64,000 nt of DNA from Enterococcus alishanensis (GTDB taxonomy: Bacteria > Bacillota > Bacilli > Lactobacillales > Enterococcaceae), in NCBI RefSeq assembly GCF_019218635.1, contig NZ_JAHUZB010000003.1, forward strand, positions 606,362 through 670,361. The letters are read 5' to 3'. Made by a program: the position numbers and the translations under genes. The stretch's first letter is position 1. Each line of letters begins with the position of its first letter. The notes under the pieces were generated by a model that worked only from the letters and a program-made list of their open reading frames with translations, was not told where the DNA came from and ran no database searches. Positions 42,338-49,867 of this stretch are shown in pieces.

Positions 42338-42446
42338 TGTATAATCTAATTCGAGCCTAATTAATTTTTAATGTAAAATTCTCCCAAAGCTTTTTACTTT
42401 TACATAATTAGACTCATTGACCGCCACCTATCCCGGCGGTCTTTTT
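42338..42446 (+). ncRNA. RNA unit 5 (family C)
   Basis: TTG-TATAAT ending 42345, start near 42352. Long stem: GAGCCTAATTA pairs with TAATTAGACTC and ATGTAAAA with TTTTACAT inside; terminator GACCGCC...GGCGGTC (42419-42441). About 95 nt. Confidence 0.65.
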
Positions 42447-42447
42447 G

Positions 42448-42527
42448 TGATATAATAATTGTAGCCATATTTTGATTAAACCATTCAAAGGCTGACCGTT
42501 ATCTCTCTCCGAGTAACGGTCTTTTTT
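42448..42527 (+). ncRNA. RNA unit 6 (family F)
   Basis: TGaTATAAT at 42448-42456, start near 42463. AGCC...GGCT closes a 23-nt loop directly before the terminator GACCGTTA...TAACGGTC (42494-42521) and six T residues. Confidence 0.65.
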
Positions 42528-42550
42528 GTAAAAGCCGACGTTTACTGATT
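42528..42550 (-). repeat. Dispersed intergenic motif (representative copy)
   Basis: On the minus strand about CAGTAAACGTCGGCTTTTAC. Related copies: 41718-41750, 43165-43189, 43746-43771, 44262-44290, 44713-44740, 45344-45371, 45594-45624. All fall at the edges of small genes between 41.7 and 45.6 kb. Consensus on minus strand is roughly GTCCGYWAACGNCGG followed by NTTTNCNGAAT. Confidence 0.5.
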
Positions 42551-42607
42551 AACTATCACTATATTTCGACTTTTCGCACACTTCTTCTATACTTTGTAAG
42601 CGTTTTA

Positions 42608-42683
42608 TGCTAAAATAAATTAACCAATAAACTTTTCTCATTTTGTTCCACGCCAGCCACAACTTGTGGCTGGTATTTTTATT
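42608..42683 (+). ncRNA. RNA unit 7 (family A)
   Basis: TGcTAAAAT at 42608-42616 with the family A upstream block (TTGTAAGCGTTTTATG). Terminator CCAGCCACA...TGTGGCTGG (42653-42673), nearly identical to unit 1, while the 5' part differs. Confidence 0.65.
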
Positions 42684-42760
42684 TGCTAAAATATTTAAGT
42701 CTGCGGAAACAGATAAGTGTAATTATCTTTAGGTAGCCAGTGGTCGGCTGCCTCTTTTTA
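42684..42760 (+). ncRNA. RNA unit 8 (family B)
   Basis: TGcTAAAAT at 42684-42692, start near 42699 with GTCTG-CGGAAA-CAGAT; linker AAGTGTAATTATCTTTA identical to unit 4; terminator GGTAGCC...GGCTGCC. Confidence 0.7.
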
Positions 42761-42761
42761 T

Positions 42762-42859
42762 TGTAAAATAGAATTTGAGTTAGAACTTTTTGCTGCAATC
42801 TCCTAAATTTCAATTCTTGTTCTAGCCCATTGACCGCCACCTATACTGGCGGTCTTTTT
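42762..42859 (+). ncRNA. RNA unit 9 (family C)
   Basis: TTG-TAAAAT ending 42769, start near 42776. GTTAGAAC pairs with GTTCTAGC around a long loop; terminator GACCGCCA...TGGCGGTC (42832-42854). Confidence 0.65.
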
Positions 42860-42860
42860 A

Positions 42861-42943
42861 TGATATAATTATTTAAGCCATGTTTCCTTGATCGGATGTC
42901 TCCATAGCCTGACCGTTGATTCTTGGCTCAACGGTCTTTTTTT
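42861..42943 (+). ncRNA. RNA unit 10 (family F)
   Basis: TGaTATAAT at 42861-42869, start near 42876; AGCC near the 5' end, AGCCT before the terminator GACCGTTGA...TCAACGGTC (42911-42936) with seven T residues. Confidence 0.6.
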
Positions 42944-42944
42944 G

Positions 42945-43054
42945 TGCTATCATATTAATAAGCCTAGCAAACCTTTTTTTTTGCTTTCAAATTCAGACTT
43001 GTCATATTGCTAGGTTTACTGACCGTTATCTCTCTCCGAGTAACGGTCTTTTTT
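42945..43054 (+). ncRNA. RNA unit 11 (family G)
   Basis: TGcTATCAT at 42945-42953, start near 42960. AAGCCTAGCAA (42960-42970) pairs with TTGCTAGGTTT (43007-43017); terminator GACCGTTA...TAACGGTC (43021-43048), identical to that of unit 6. Confidence 0.65.
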
Positions 43055-43055
43055 G

Positions 43056-43164
43056 TGTTATCATATACACGAGCCACCAATCCTTTTCATATGCTTACAA
43101 ATTCAAACTTTTCTTGTTGCTAGGCTCGCTGACCGATGACTTAACTCTCGTCATCGGTCTTTTG
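43056..43164 (+). ncRNA. RNA unit 12 (family H, close to G)
   Basis: TGtTATCAT at 43056-43064, start near 43071. CGAGCC-ACCAA pairs with TTGCTAGGCTCG (43117-43128); the loop shares ACAAATTCAAACTT with unit 11. Terminator GACCGATGA...TCATCGGTC (43131-43159). Confidence 0.65.
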
Positions 43165-43482
43165 CTGTAAAAGCCGACGTTAGCGGAATAGCCCTGTTGG
43201 ATGCTCTTATATATTATTTTGATTAAACAAACTATTTAATCTTGATATCTTCTTTCTTTTACTAACTCCAATATTTACTAATTATTTAGTTTTTTATTTA
43301 TTGAAAGCACATGTCAAACTGTTTTTTATACAAAAAAACGTTTTTTTATTCATTTCTGGTAAAAAATTTATTGAAATATTATTTTTTAATCAGATTAATT
43401 AAAAAAATACTTAAAAAAGTTTTTTTTTTGCTTTTTTTAGTATAATAAACAACTCACTAAAATTTAAGGATGGAGTGCACAT
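43165..43482. other. A/T-rich gap after the RNA array
   Basis: Apart from a copy of the dispersed motif (43165-43189) and poly-A/T tracts I see no gene. TATAAT at 43441-43446 lies 37 nt before the next start codon and may be its promoter. Confidence 0.5.
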
Positions 43483-43689
43483 ATGTTAACTATTAATTTG
43501 AAGGTCGGTTCTTACATCGAATTACAAAATTTTCAAAAAATATCTTTTTACTCAGAAAAAGGACTTCAAACAATACTAGGCGAAAATTTAGATGATTTCT
43601 TTTTAAATCCAAAATTAAGTTATAATTTTTTTGGAAATACACAAATAACTATTTATGGGTCTGATATTATGTTCTTGGAATTCTCATAA
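43483..43689 (+). CDS. Small phage protein of unknown function
   Basis: 68 residues, MLTINLKVGSYIELQNFQKI at the start, beta-rich, soluble. AAGGATGGAG precedes the ATG and TATAAT lies upstream. Rightward in a mainly leftward region, like a lone cargo (moron-type) gene. Confidence 0.6.
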   Translation: MLTINLKVGSYIELQNFQKISFYSEKGLQTILGENLDDFFLNPKLSYNFFGNTQITIYGSDIMFLEFS

Positions 43690-43964
43690 ATAAAATAGGT
43701 TTGCCCATTATTTTATTAAATGACTTTTTTATATTTCCATAATCCTCTCCGTAAAAGGCTGAGTTTACATACTTACTTAGTCCACCTTTTTCGCGTTCAA
43801 AGTATGTTATATATCTTGATCTGTTAATAATTTTGATATTTCCTACATATCAGTTTAATTATCAACACATCCAACACCTCTGATACATCAAACATATGGT
43901 TGATTTCCAAATTCTAATCGTTATATAATGATACTTTAAGAAAAAAGACTTGGAGGTTGAATTT

Positions 43965-44168
43965 ATGGAGAAAAAGTATGGTCGTTTACGGAATTCCTTT
44001 TGTAGCATCGGGATTTTTTTAGCCGTTATTTCTAGCTTTACACAATTATCTGGTGCACCAAAGTTATTAACTTTTTACATTGCACTAATCGGAATCATTT
44101 TTGTCGTTATTGGATTAATTTTGATGGTTACGATATTGTTGAAAGCAAAAAAAGTAAATAAAAGATAG
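43965..44168 (+). CDS. Small two-helix membrane protein
   Basis: 67 residues from ATG 43965 (GGAGG 8 nt upstream), MEKKYGRLRNSFCSIGIFLA at the start; helices at about 11-29 and 34-59, basic tail KAKKVNKR. A terminator hairpin (GCTCACT...AGTGGGC, 44191-44215) follows. Cargo gene of unknown function. Confidence 0.6.
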   Translation: MEKKYGRLRNSFCSIGIFLAVISSFTQLSGAPKLLTFYIALIGIIFVVIGLILMVTILLKAKKVNKR

Positions 44169-44287
44169 GCCTTTTACCTATGATGTTTTAGCTCACTAAA
44201 TACAGTGGGCTTTTTTATAGATATTAAATTTCTTTATCAACGTCTGTACTTTATTTAGTTTATTCCGCAATCTTGGTGGTTAGCGGA

Positions 44288-44446
44288 CTAATCATCAAAC
44301 AATACATTTTTATCTGCTTGTAACACGATGCAATATTTCTTACCAGATAAATTGATGTTGCACCAGCCACCATCTAAGTCTTCAAATATAATTACTTTGT
44401 CATAATCTTCTGGCTTCAATCGTTTCAGTAGATCGTTGATTGTCAT
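44288..44446 (-). CDS. Small early phage protein
   Basis: 52 residues, MTINDLLKRLKPEDYDKVII at the start, with FEDLDGGWCNINLSGKKYCI and an acidic end. ATG 44446 follows GAGGG by 7-8 nt. No known function; the pattern is common in lactic acid bacterial phages. Confidence 0.65.
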   Translation of the reverse strand: MTINDLLKRLKPEDYDKVIIFEDLDGGWCNINLSGKKYCIVLQADKNVLFDD

Positions 44447-44657
44447 TCTAATATCCCTCTTCCTCATTTCAGCTATCTTTCCCGTGTAACAACTGTTATC
44501 AAATATTTCTAAAAAACAAAAAAATTGAAAATGTTGATATGGAAGGCTTATAACGCTTGTTCTTTAAATATTCAAACTTAAGTCTTTGTAAATTAACTTA
44601 TTGAATCTATAATCTAAACAACCTAATAAATATTTTTTTCAAATTTATTTTTATTTT

Positions 44658-44710
44658 CTTGAGCTATCACAGCTCCTCCTTTAGCAGCCAGTCTTCCCCC
44701 TGGCTGTTTT
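44658..44710 (+). ncRNA. Possible thirteenth small RNA or isolated terminator
   Basis: GAGCT-atcac-AGCTC hairpin followed by CAGCCAG...CTGGCTG and six T residues, the same two-hairpin plan as array family B, but I see no clear promoter. It lies in the 430-bp gap 44447-44876, which otherwise holds only a copy of the dispersed motif. Confidence 0.4.
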
Positions 44711-44876
44711 TTGATTCCACAATATCCGTCGTTTACGGACTTTTATTTTTTCGTCCAATTTGATACACTTTTTAGTTATCGGTGAAAATATGAATCAAAA
44801 AAATGTCCCCTCTTTACCGTCGTATATTTGTTAAAATACATCATAAAAATTATATTGAATTAATTAGGAGCTAAAT

Positions 44877-45290
44877 ATGAAAAAAATCACTATTTGGAGT
44901 TGGGAATCTGTAATCGTTTTTTCTTTAAGTATATTATTTTTACTTTGGTGGAGTATTTTTTCATTCCATGCAGGATACTCAAATAGTGCCTTGTATTGGC
45001 TATTCTTTCCTTCTATGATTTTCGTTGAATCGTTTTTACTTTACAAAAGTTTTACTGTTATTGAGATTCATAAAACTTTATTAATCACTTATAATATAGG
45101 TAATTTTAAACGTCGTATATTTAGCATTAAGAATATTGAATTGACGTATGGAAATAAGGTCTCTGGATATAGACAGCTCACCTATTACCCTATAGTTATA
45201 TACGATAAAATAAAAAACAAAAAATATATGATTATATGTGGACGAGATAAACTTAAACAGTTTGATTTACTTTGGAAAAAGAAAAGATAA
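44877..45290 (+). CDS. Membrane protein with two helices and a soluble PH-like tail
   Basis: 137 residues: helices at about 10-32 and 39-58, then a basic beta-rich domain (IEIHKTLLITYNIGNFKRRI to LLWKKKR). Resembles EbsA/YcxB-type small membrane proteins in layout only. TTAGGAG precedes the ATG. Rightward cargo gene. Confidence 0.6.
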   Translation: MKKITIWSWESVIVFSLSILFLLWWSIFSFHAGYSNSALYWLFFPSMIFVESFLLYKSFTVIEIHKTLLITYNIGNFKRRIFSIKNIELTYGNKVSGYRQLTYYPIVIYDKIKNKKYMIICGRDKLKQFDLLWKKKR

Positions 45291-45360
45291 AGAGACATCT
45301 CACTTTGCTAGTTTCTCTGTAAATAATTTTTAGAACAGTTTTTCTGTTAAATCCGTCTTT

Positions 45361-45582
45361 TTACTGAATTCGCATTTTAAAAAGTTCACCTACTGTAGCT
45401 TGTTCGGTTTCATCACCATAGTGAAAAGCTGTACGATCATTGTTCACATTAACCTCATAACCTTGTTCTTTTCCAAACATCACTTCGCTTTCGAAGCCCC
45501 TTTGTGCCTTAACTTTTGAACTATATAAGCTAGGTAAGTTTGATTCGTTGGGGGTAATATTTACTGCCCAAACATATTTCAC
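45361..45582 (-). CDS. Small early phage protein
   Basis: 73 residues from GTG 45582, set by GAGGTG 6 nt upstream (MKYVWAVNITPNESNLPSLY). Soluble. Copies of the dispersed motif lie at both ends of the gene. Function unknown. Confidence 0.6.
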   Translation of the reverse strand: MKYVWAVNITPNESNLPSLYSSKVKAQRGFESEVMFGKEQGYEVNVNNDRTAFHYGDETEQATVGELFKMRIQ

Positions 45583-45613
45583 TATATTCACCTCATTCCG
45601 CAAAATGTTTCGA

Positions 45614-45775
45614 TTACCGACTACTATTTAGTTCTTTTCGAGCTTTGTCAGTCCGTTTTACAGCTGACTTATACACTTTAGAATCTTTGCTATATCCTAA
45701 TGATTCGAGTTCTGATAGATCGCTTTCCAACTTTTCAACCCACATTTTTTTATGATCCAGTTGACTATATTTCAT
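45614..45775 (-). CDS. Small helical early phage protein
   Basis: 53 residues, MKYSQLDHKKMWVEKLESDL at the start, ending ARKELNSSR; charged coiled-coil-like. ATG 45775 follows AAAGGAAG by 8 nt. Function unknown. Confidence 0.65.
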   Translation of the reverse strand: MKYSQLDHKKMWVEKLESDLSELESLGYSKDSKVYKSAVKRTDKARKELNSSR

Positions 45776-45823
45776 GTTTTCTTCTTCCTTTCTAGTCGTT
45801 TATTTCTTCCGCTTATAGAGTCA

Positions 45824-46822
45824 TTAACCCAAATACTTGTCATGAATTTCTTTAAAATTTACGCCTGTCAAATCAAGATATTGTAAAGTTGTGTTCATGG
45901 AACTGTGGCCAAGAAATATCCGTACATCGTTAATGTCCATTCCGTGCTTTAATGCCAATGTTGCGGCTGTCCTCCTGAACTTGTGCGGATGAGCATGCCT
46001 CACATTCGCCCTTTCAGCAATAACAGAAATCATTTTTTGAATGCTAGATACATCCATTGGCGTTCCTTGTTTACGCCCTTGAATAATCGGCCCGCTATTA
46101 TGCCCCGATTTATTTAGATAATTATCAATGGCAACTTTCGCTTTTGCATTAACGAATGCAATTCTTTCTTTGTTGCCTTTTCCGATGACTGGAATCGTCC
46201 CACGGTCCCGGTCATAGTTTTCTAAGGTGAATGACACTAACTCGCTTACTCTACAACCTGTAGAAAGTAACAGCTCAATTACTGCCTTTTCCTTTAAGCT
46301 AGTAGTCGCATTTCTCATAAGTTCAATCTCAATCGGCGTAAAAGCTTTTTTGATTCTTTTTTCTACTTTTATTTCCTCAACCCTTAACCCAGGGTCTTTC
46401 GACAGATATTCTTCTTTGTACAACCAAGTAAAAAATCTACAAATGCACCCACGTTCTCGGCTCAAAGTGGCACTAGAGATATGATCGATCATATTTCGAT
46501 TCGCGATGAACATCCGAATATCATTTGTTGTAATATCCGCAAATGGCCTTCTTACAGTCCTCATGAATCTATCAATTGTGGACTTGTACAGATTCAAAGT
46601 CCCTAGAGACAGCCCTTGCAATTTTTTGCTGACGAAGTATTGCTTGTATGCTGCTATATCACTTGTTTCATCGTAAATAATTAAGTCATTTTTTGACTCT
46701 TCAATTTGGTACTTGTTCAAGTTTAATGTCAAAACTATTTTTAGTTTTCTTAACTGATCCACTTCTAGCTCTGAATCCATTCCCCTGACTACAGAATCTA
46801 TGAATCTTTCAGTCGGTTCCAT
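45824..46822 (-). CDS. Second tyrosine recombinase (XerC/XerD-like) in the early region
   Basis: 332 residues. N-terminal core-binding SAM-like domain (about 60-150) and catalytic domain with STGCRVSEL (R), GKGNKERIAF (K), HPHKFRRTAATLA (H..R), LGHSSMNTTLQYLDL (H and nucleophile Y). It is not next to an att site and differs clearly from the integrase at 55007. AGGAGGG before the ATG. Such internal recombinases may resolve phage DNA or act as regulators; role not visible. Confidence 0.88.
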   Translation of the reverse strand: MEPTERFIDSVVRGMDSELEVDQLRKLKIVLTLNLNKYQIEESKNDLIIYDETSDIAAYKQYFVSKKLQGLSLGTLNLYKSTIDRFMRTVRRPFADITTNDIRMFIANRNMIDHISSATLSRERGCICRFFTWLYKEEYLSKDPGLRVEEIKVEKRIKKAFTPIEIELMRNATTSLKEKAVIELLLSTGCRVSELVSFTLENYDRDRGTIPVIGKGNKERIAFVNAKAKVAIDNYLNKSGHNSGPIIQGRKQGTPMDVSSIQKMISVIAERANVRHAHPHKFRRTAATLALKHGMDINDVRIFLGHSSMNTTLQYLDLTGVNFKEIHDKYLG

Positions 46823-46865
46823 GATGGTCCCTCCTATTTGCTTTTGTTTGTTCGTTTTTAGTTAG

Positions 46866-47063
46866 CTAGTCTAATGGTTCAAACAAAATTGCATAGTCAT
46901 CAATGTCCAGGAGTTCTGCTATTTCTTGCGCTCTTTTTAAGGAAACATTCAATTTGTGAGACGTTGCAAGACCACTGTTTCCTCCAACAAGCTCATACCA
47001 AGGTATTTTTTTATTTTTTCGATGCCAGTCTACATTTTCCCAAAAAACATCTAAAATATTCAT
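46866..47063 (-). CDS. Small helix-turn-helix (XRE-like) protein
   Basis: 65 residues with NSGLATSHKLNVSLKRAQEI resembling the recognition part of XRE proteins, and an acidic end. AGGAGGTG upstream of the ATG. Probably DNA-binding; 14 nt after ssb. Confidence 0.65.
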   Translation of the reverse strand: MNILDVFWENVDWHRKNKKIPWYELVGGNSGLATSHKLNVSLKRAQEIAELLDIDDYAILFEPLD

Positions 47064-47077
47064 CCTTGTCTCACCTC

Positions 47078-47578
47078 CTAAAATGGTAAATCATCATCCG
47101 AAATATCAATTTTCCCACTACCAAATGGATCATCTTCTAGATCAAAATTTGGCTTATTGTCCTCAGTTGACTGCTGGTTACTTGGCTCGTTATTATATTT
47201 ACTAGTAGAACCGTCACTTGCATCCATATTAGAATTGTTTTGACGTTGGTCATTTGCTGTCCGAGGTTCTAACATCTGAAAGCTATCTACAACTACTTCA
47301 GTCACATATACTTTTTGTCCTTGCTGATTCTCGTAATTTCTCGTTTGGATCCGTCCAGTAATTCCAACCAACGAACCTTTTTTAGCAAAGTTCGCAAAGT
47401 TTTCTGCAGCTTTCCGCCAAATGACACAATTAATAAAATCTGCTTCACGATTACCACTTTGGTTTGTAAAATTACGATTCACTGCTAAAGTAAATGTAGC
47501 TACTGCTTGTCCACTACTTGTGTATCTTAGATCAGGTTCTTTCGTGAGACGACCAATCAATACAGTATTATTTATCAT
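47078..47578 (-). CDS. ssb: Single-stranded DNA-binding protein
   Basis: 166 residues. OB-fold (1-105: [40 protein letters not shown]), Gln/Asn-rich linker, and the acidic tip DISDDDLPF that recruits partner proteins. Protects phage ssDNA during replication and recombination. Confidence 0.95.
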   Translation of the reverse strand: MINNTVLIGRLTKEPDLRYTSSGQAVATFTLAVNRNFTNQSGNREADFINCVIWRKAAENFANFAKKGSLVGITGRIQTRNYENQQGQKVYVTEVVVDSFQMLEPRTANDQRQNNSNMDASDGSTSKYNNEPSNQQSTEDNKPNFDLEDDPFGSGKIDISDDDLPF

Positions 47579-47804
47579 CTGCTATTACCCTCAAGCCTTT
47601 CTGAGTTAAATGTAGGGTTCGCGGTGATTGCTTAATAAAATCTAGATATCCTTTGTCTTTCAATCGATGAAGATGTCCAAACATAGTAGAAGTTGAAGCT
47701 ATTTCCATTTTTTCCATCACTTCCCTTGTTGTCGGCTGATAGCCATATAAGCAAGAAAAGTCATTTATAGATGTCAATATTTTTATGTGTCGTTCTGTTA
47801 ACAT
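47568..47804 (-). CDS. LexA-type DNA-binding domain protein without protease domain
   Basis: 78 residues from ATG 47804 (AAGGAGG 5 nt upstream). It matches the winged helix of LexA along its length: [20 protein letters not shown], then [20 protein letters not shown] and [11 protein letters not shown]. There is no AxG cleavage site and no Ser/Lys protease domain, so it could not self-cleave. It could compete with host LexA at SOS boxes, such as the one at 14586-14599. Confidence 0.8.
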   Translation of the reverse strand: MLTERHIKILTSINDFSCLYGYQPTTREVMEKMEIASTSTMFGHLHRLKDKGYLDFIKQSPRTLHLTQKGLRVIADDK

Positions 47805-47827
47805 ATAATCCTCCTTGTTCTTTCCAA

Positions 47828-48073
47828 TTAGGCTTTGCAATCATCTATCATTTTTTTCTGATTAATTTCTTCATACTTTTTATCCCCTAGCAACTGGACA
47901 TATCTTCCAGATTCTGTAATGATAAGGTCAATTTTATTACCATCTGGATCAAAAACTACTGACTGTAATTGTTTTTTATTCTTAACGTTGGGAACCACTT
48001 TGAATATGCACCATCCAACCAGAGAACAAAAATTTCTAAATTCCAATTCCAGTTCTTTTCTAGTAAGTTTCAT
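47828..48073 (-). CDS. Small early phage protein
   Basis: 81 residues from ATG 48073, MKLTRKELELEFRNFCSLVG at the start. Mixed alpha/beta with FDPDGNKIDLIITESGRY. It overlaps the recU-like gene and the LexA-like gene. Function unknown. Confidence 0.65.
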   Translation of the reverse strand: MKLTRKELELEFRNFCSLVGWCIFKVVPNVKNKKQLQSVVFDPDGNKIDLIITESGRYVQLLGDKKYEEINQKKMIDDCKA

Positions 48074-48587
48074 AGGTAATTGCCTCATTTTGATAATTCA
48101 GGAAATCTATGAACCCAGGTGTTTTAACTGCGAACTCTTTTGCTTCAGACTCAGTCATATATAAACGCCCATATCTTTTTTTCATATCACACCATACACT
48201 CCATGGTATAAAAGCATATATATTCTTAATTCGAATACACACACCAGTTAATGCACCGTTGATATAGTGATAATTTAGTTTCTTCTTTTGTTCTTTAGAA
48301 ATCACACTTTGTTTTATGTGATCATTCGTTGTCGCTTTAGCTTCAAAAACAATTGATTTTCCTCCCTGCAATGTGCCAGAAAAATCTGGTTGAGCTAACC
48401 CGGTAAATCTTCCTGAGAAAGAACCATCCCTATTTGTCTTTACCACACGGAAATGTTCTGGAATGCGGTTAATCTCTGCTAACTGCTTTTGCCGGTAATA
48501 CTGACATCCAGCAAGAATTAATTCTTCAAATTGCTTTCCTATTTGATTGTTTACGTTGCTTTGAAAGCTTCTTGAGTATTTTTCCAC
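48060..48587 (-). CDS. recU: RecU-like Holliday junction resolvase
   Basis: 175 residues from GTG 48587 (GGAGG 8 nt upstream). RecU nuclease core: GKQFEELILAGCQYY, QPDFSGTLQGGKSIVFEAKA (PD...ExK catalytic motif) and the basic HIKQSVISKEQ. Cuts four-way junctions in phage recombination. Confidence 0.88.
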   Translation of the reverse strand: MEKYSRSFQSNVNNQIGKQFEELILAGCQYYRQKQLAEINRIPEHFRVVKTNRDGSFSGRFTGLAQPDFSGTLQGGKSIVFEAKATTNDHIKQSVISKEQKKKLNYHYINGALTGVCIRIKNIYAFIPWSVWCDMKKRYGRLYMTESEAKEFAVKTPGFIDFLNYQNEAITYETY

Positions 48588-48894
48588 TCCTAGCTCCTCC
48601 GATCATACCTAAAAATGTGTTATAGCTGGTTTTAGAATCAAAACTTGCGTAATCTTCGAATTTCTTACTTTCTGCAATCTCAGTCCATTTAAACTCACTA
48701 TGAATATGTTGCATCTCATTGATGTCTTTAAACATGAAAACTATGTTGCTACTACTAATGGTCCAGTTTTCTTTATCCATCTTGAAAGTACCCAGAAAAG
48801 GAAAATTTAGTCTAATCAGTAGGTAATATTCTTTTATTTCCTGAATCTTGTCTTCTTTGTCTAAACAAGCTATCAAATAGTATTTCGTTTTCAT
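48526..48894 (-). CDS. Early phage protein of unknown function
   Basis: 122 residues from ATG 48894 (GGTGAG upstream), MKTKYYLIACLDKEDKIQEI at the start, basic end LKKLSKQRKQSNRKAI. It overlaps recU by 62 nt. No motif recognised. Confidence 0.6.
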   Translation of the reverse strand: MKTKYYLIACLDKEDKIQEIKEYYLLIRLNFPFLGTFKMDKENWTISSSNIVFMFKDINEMQHIHSEFKWTEIAESKKFEDYASFDSKTSYNTFLGMIGGARSGKILKKLSKQRKQSNRKAI

Positions 48895-48899
48895 AAATC

Positions 48900-49682
48900 T
48901 CACCTCTTAATCATTTGTAAATAGATATGCCAACCTTTTCTATCGTTATAGACAGGTTCAATACTTGTTATATGGTATTTGGCATACTCTTTTTCAAAGT
49001 AATCGAATCCATAGTCATTGGATAAGCTGAATTTTTCAACTTTTCTCCTGGAGTATTTATTATTATTAACCTGCTTTACAGGCTTTTCTAGATTCCTTGA
49101 ACCAGACCAAGTTTTTACTCCTTTTTTCCAACGAGGCTTCTTTTTCAAGTAGTTCACTAAAGCTTGAATTCCGTCAGAATCTGGCTGAATGAGTTTTGTA
49201 TTTCTCCTGCCTAACGATTCCTTCTTCTTTCCCCTACCAACTGACCAGCAGTCTTCAACTACATCCCTGCTAATACCACTACACATTAAAAAATGAAAAT
49301 GAATCCGTTCAATAGAATTCCCATCCTCATCTTCCTGATACTCCATCACAAACAAGTACTTTAATTCTTTACCAACTTTTTTAAATTGATATCTTACTTT
49401 TCGAATAAAAGTATCTTTAAAGATCTTCTTTGCTTCTTCTGGATTACTTGGTAAATACTTTTTTGAAAATGTATAGGTGCCATAATAGTCTCCTTTTTTA
49501 AAATTACCCTTTGCTAGTAATCCAAAATATCGCCTACTTCTTTTATCATTATTATTAGCTTGTGCTGGTCGAGGTAATATTTCTTTTCTTTTTTTAGTTT
49601 TCTTTCTGCTAGTGTTGGATAAAGGAATGATGTCTACTTCTTGATAGTCATCTATTGACAATCTCTTCTCTTGAATAAACAT
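48900..49682 (-). CDS. HUH-type replication initiator/endonuclease (Rep)
   Basis: 260 residues from ATG 49682 (AGGAG 8-9 nt upstream). The HUH metal motif is IHFHFLMC near 126-133; motif 3 is VNYLKKKPRWKKG near 175, with the nucleophile tyrosine and following lysine. The N-terminus is basic. HUH proteins nick one strand to start rolling-circle type replication. No DnaD/DnaC-type loader or helicase is present, so this is the likely phage replication initiator. Confidence 0.75.
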   Translation of the reverse strand: MFIQEKRLSIDDYQEVDIIPLSNTSRKKTKKRKEILPRPAQANNNDKRSRRYFGLLAKGNFKKGDYYGTYTFSKKYLPSNPEEAKKIFKDTFIRKVRYQFKKVGKELKYLFVMEYQEDEDGNSIERIHFHFLMCSGISRDVVEDCWSVGRGKKKESLGRRNTKLIQPDSDGIQALVNYLKKKPRWKKGVKTWSGSRNLEKPVKQVNNNKYSRRKVEKFSLSNDYGFDYFEKEYAKYHITSIEPVYNDRKGWHIYLQMIKR

Positions 49683-49741
49683 AGATGCCACTCCTGATAT
49701 TTCTTCTGCTCTTGTGTTAGTACCTATTACAAGGACGATAA

Positions 49742-49819
49742 AACACTGATGTTCAGTGTTTTTTTGAAAAAAATATCCAGAAATGCTATACTGTAGGTAT
49801 ATATATTTTCATTTCTGGA
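49742..49819. other. Inverted repeats upstream of the Rep gene, candidate origin or terminator
   Basis: AACACTGA-tgt-TCAGTGTT followed by T-run (49742-49765) and, 10 nt further, TCCAGAAATG (49776-49785) paired with CATTTCTGGA (49810-49819) around an A/T-rich 24-nt loop. An HUH protein needs a hairpin origin, and this is the nearest structured DNA; it could equally be a terminator/operator. Confidence 0.45.
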
Positions 49820-49867
49820 AAATTATTTAATTTTTCGTTTAACTGCATGCTGGTACATGCAGTTTTT

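Larger units (their letters stand above)
42008..43164 (+). repeat. Tandem array of twelve miniature RNA transcription units
   Basis: Each unit consists of an extended -10 box (TGnTAAAAT, TGaTATAAT, TGnTATCAT or TTG-TATAAT) immediately after the T-run of the previous terminator, a 60-95 nt segment with one or two hairpins, and a rho-independent terminator. All point right, against the surrounding early genes. The order of families is A B C B C F / A B C F G H. No frame in the array has a credible coding start. Confidence 0.8.

Noticed and set aside
42008..43164. CRISPR array
   Set aside because: Units recur at near-regular spacing, but no direct repeat is constant, each unit has its own promoter and terminator, and no cas gene is nearby.
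42916..43170. 84-residue open frame across the RNA array
   Set aside because: No ribosome binding site; it runs through two terminators and two promoters of the array.
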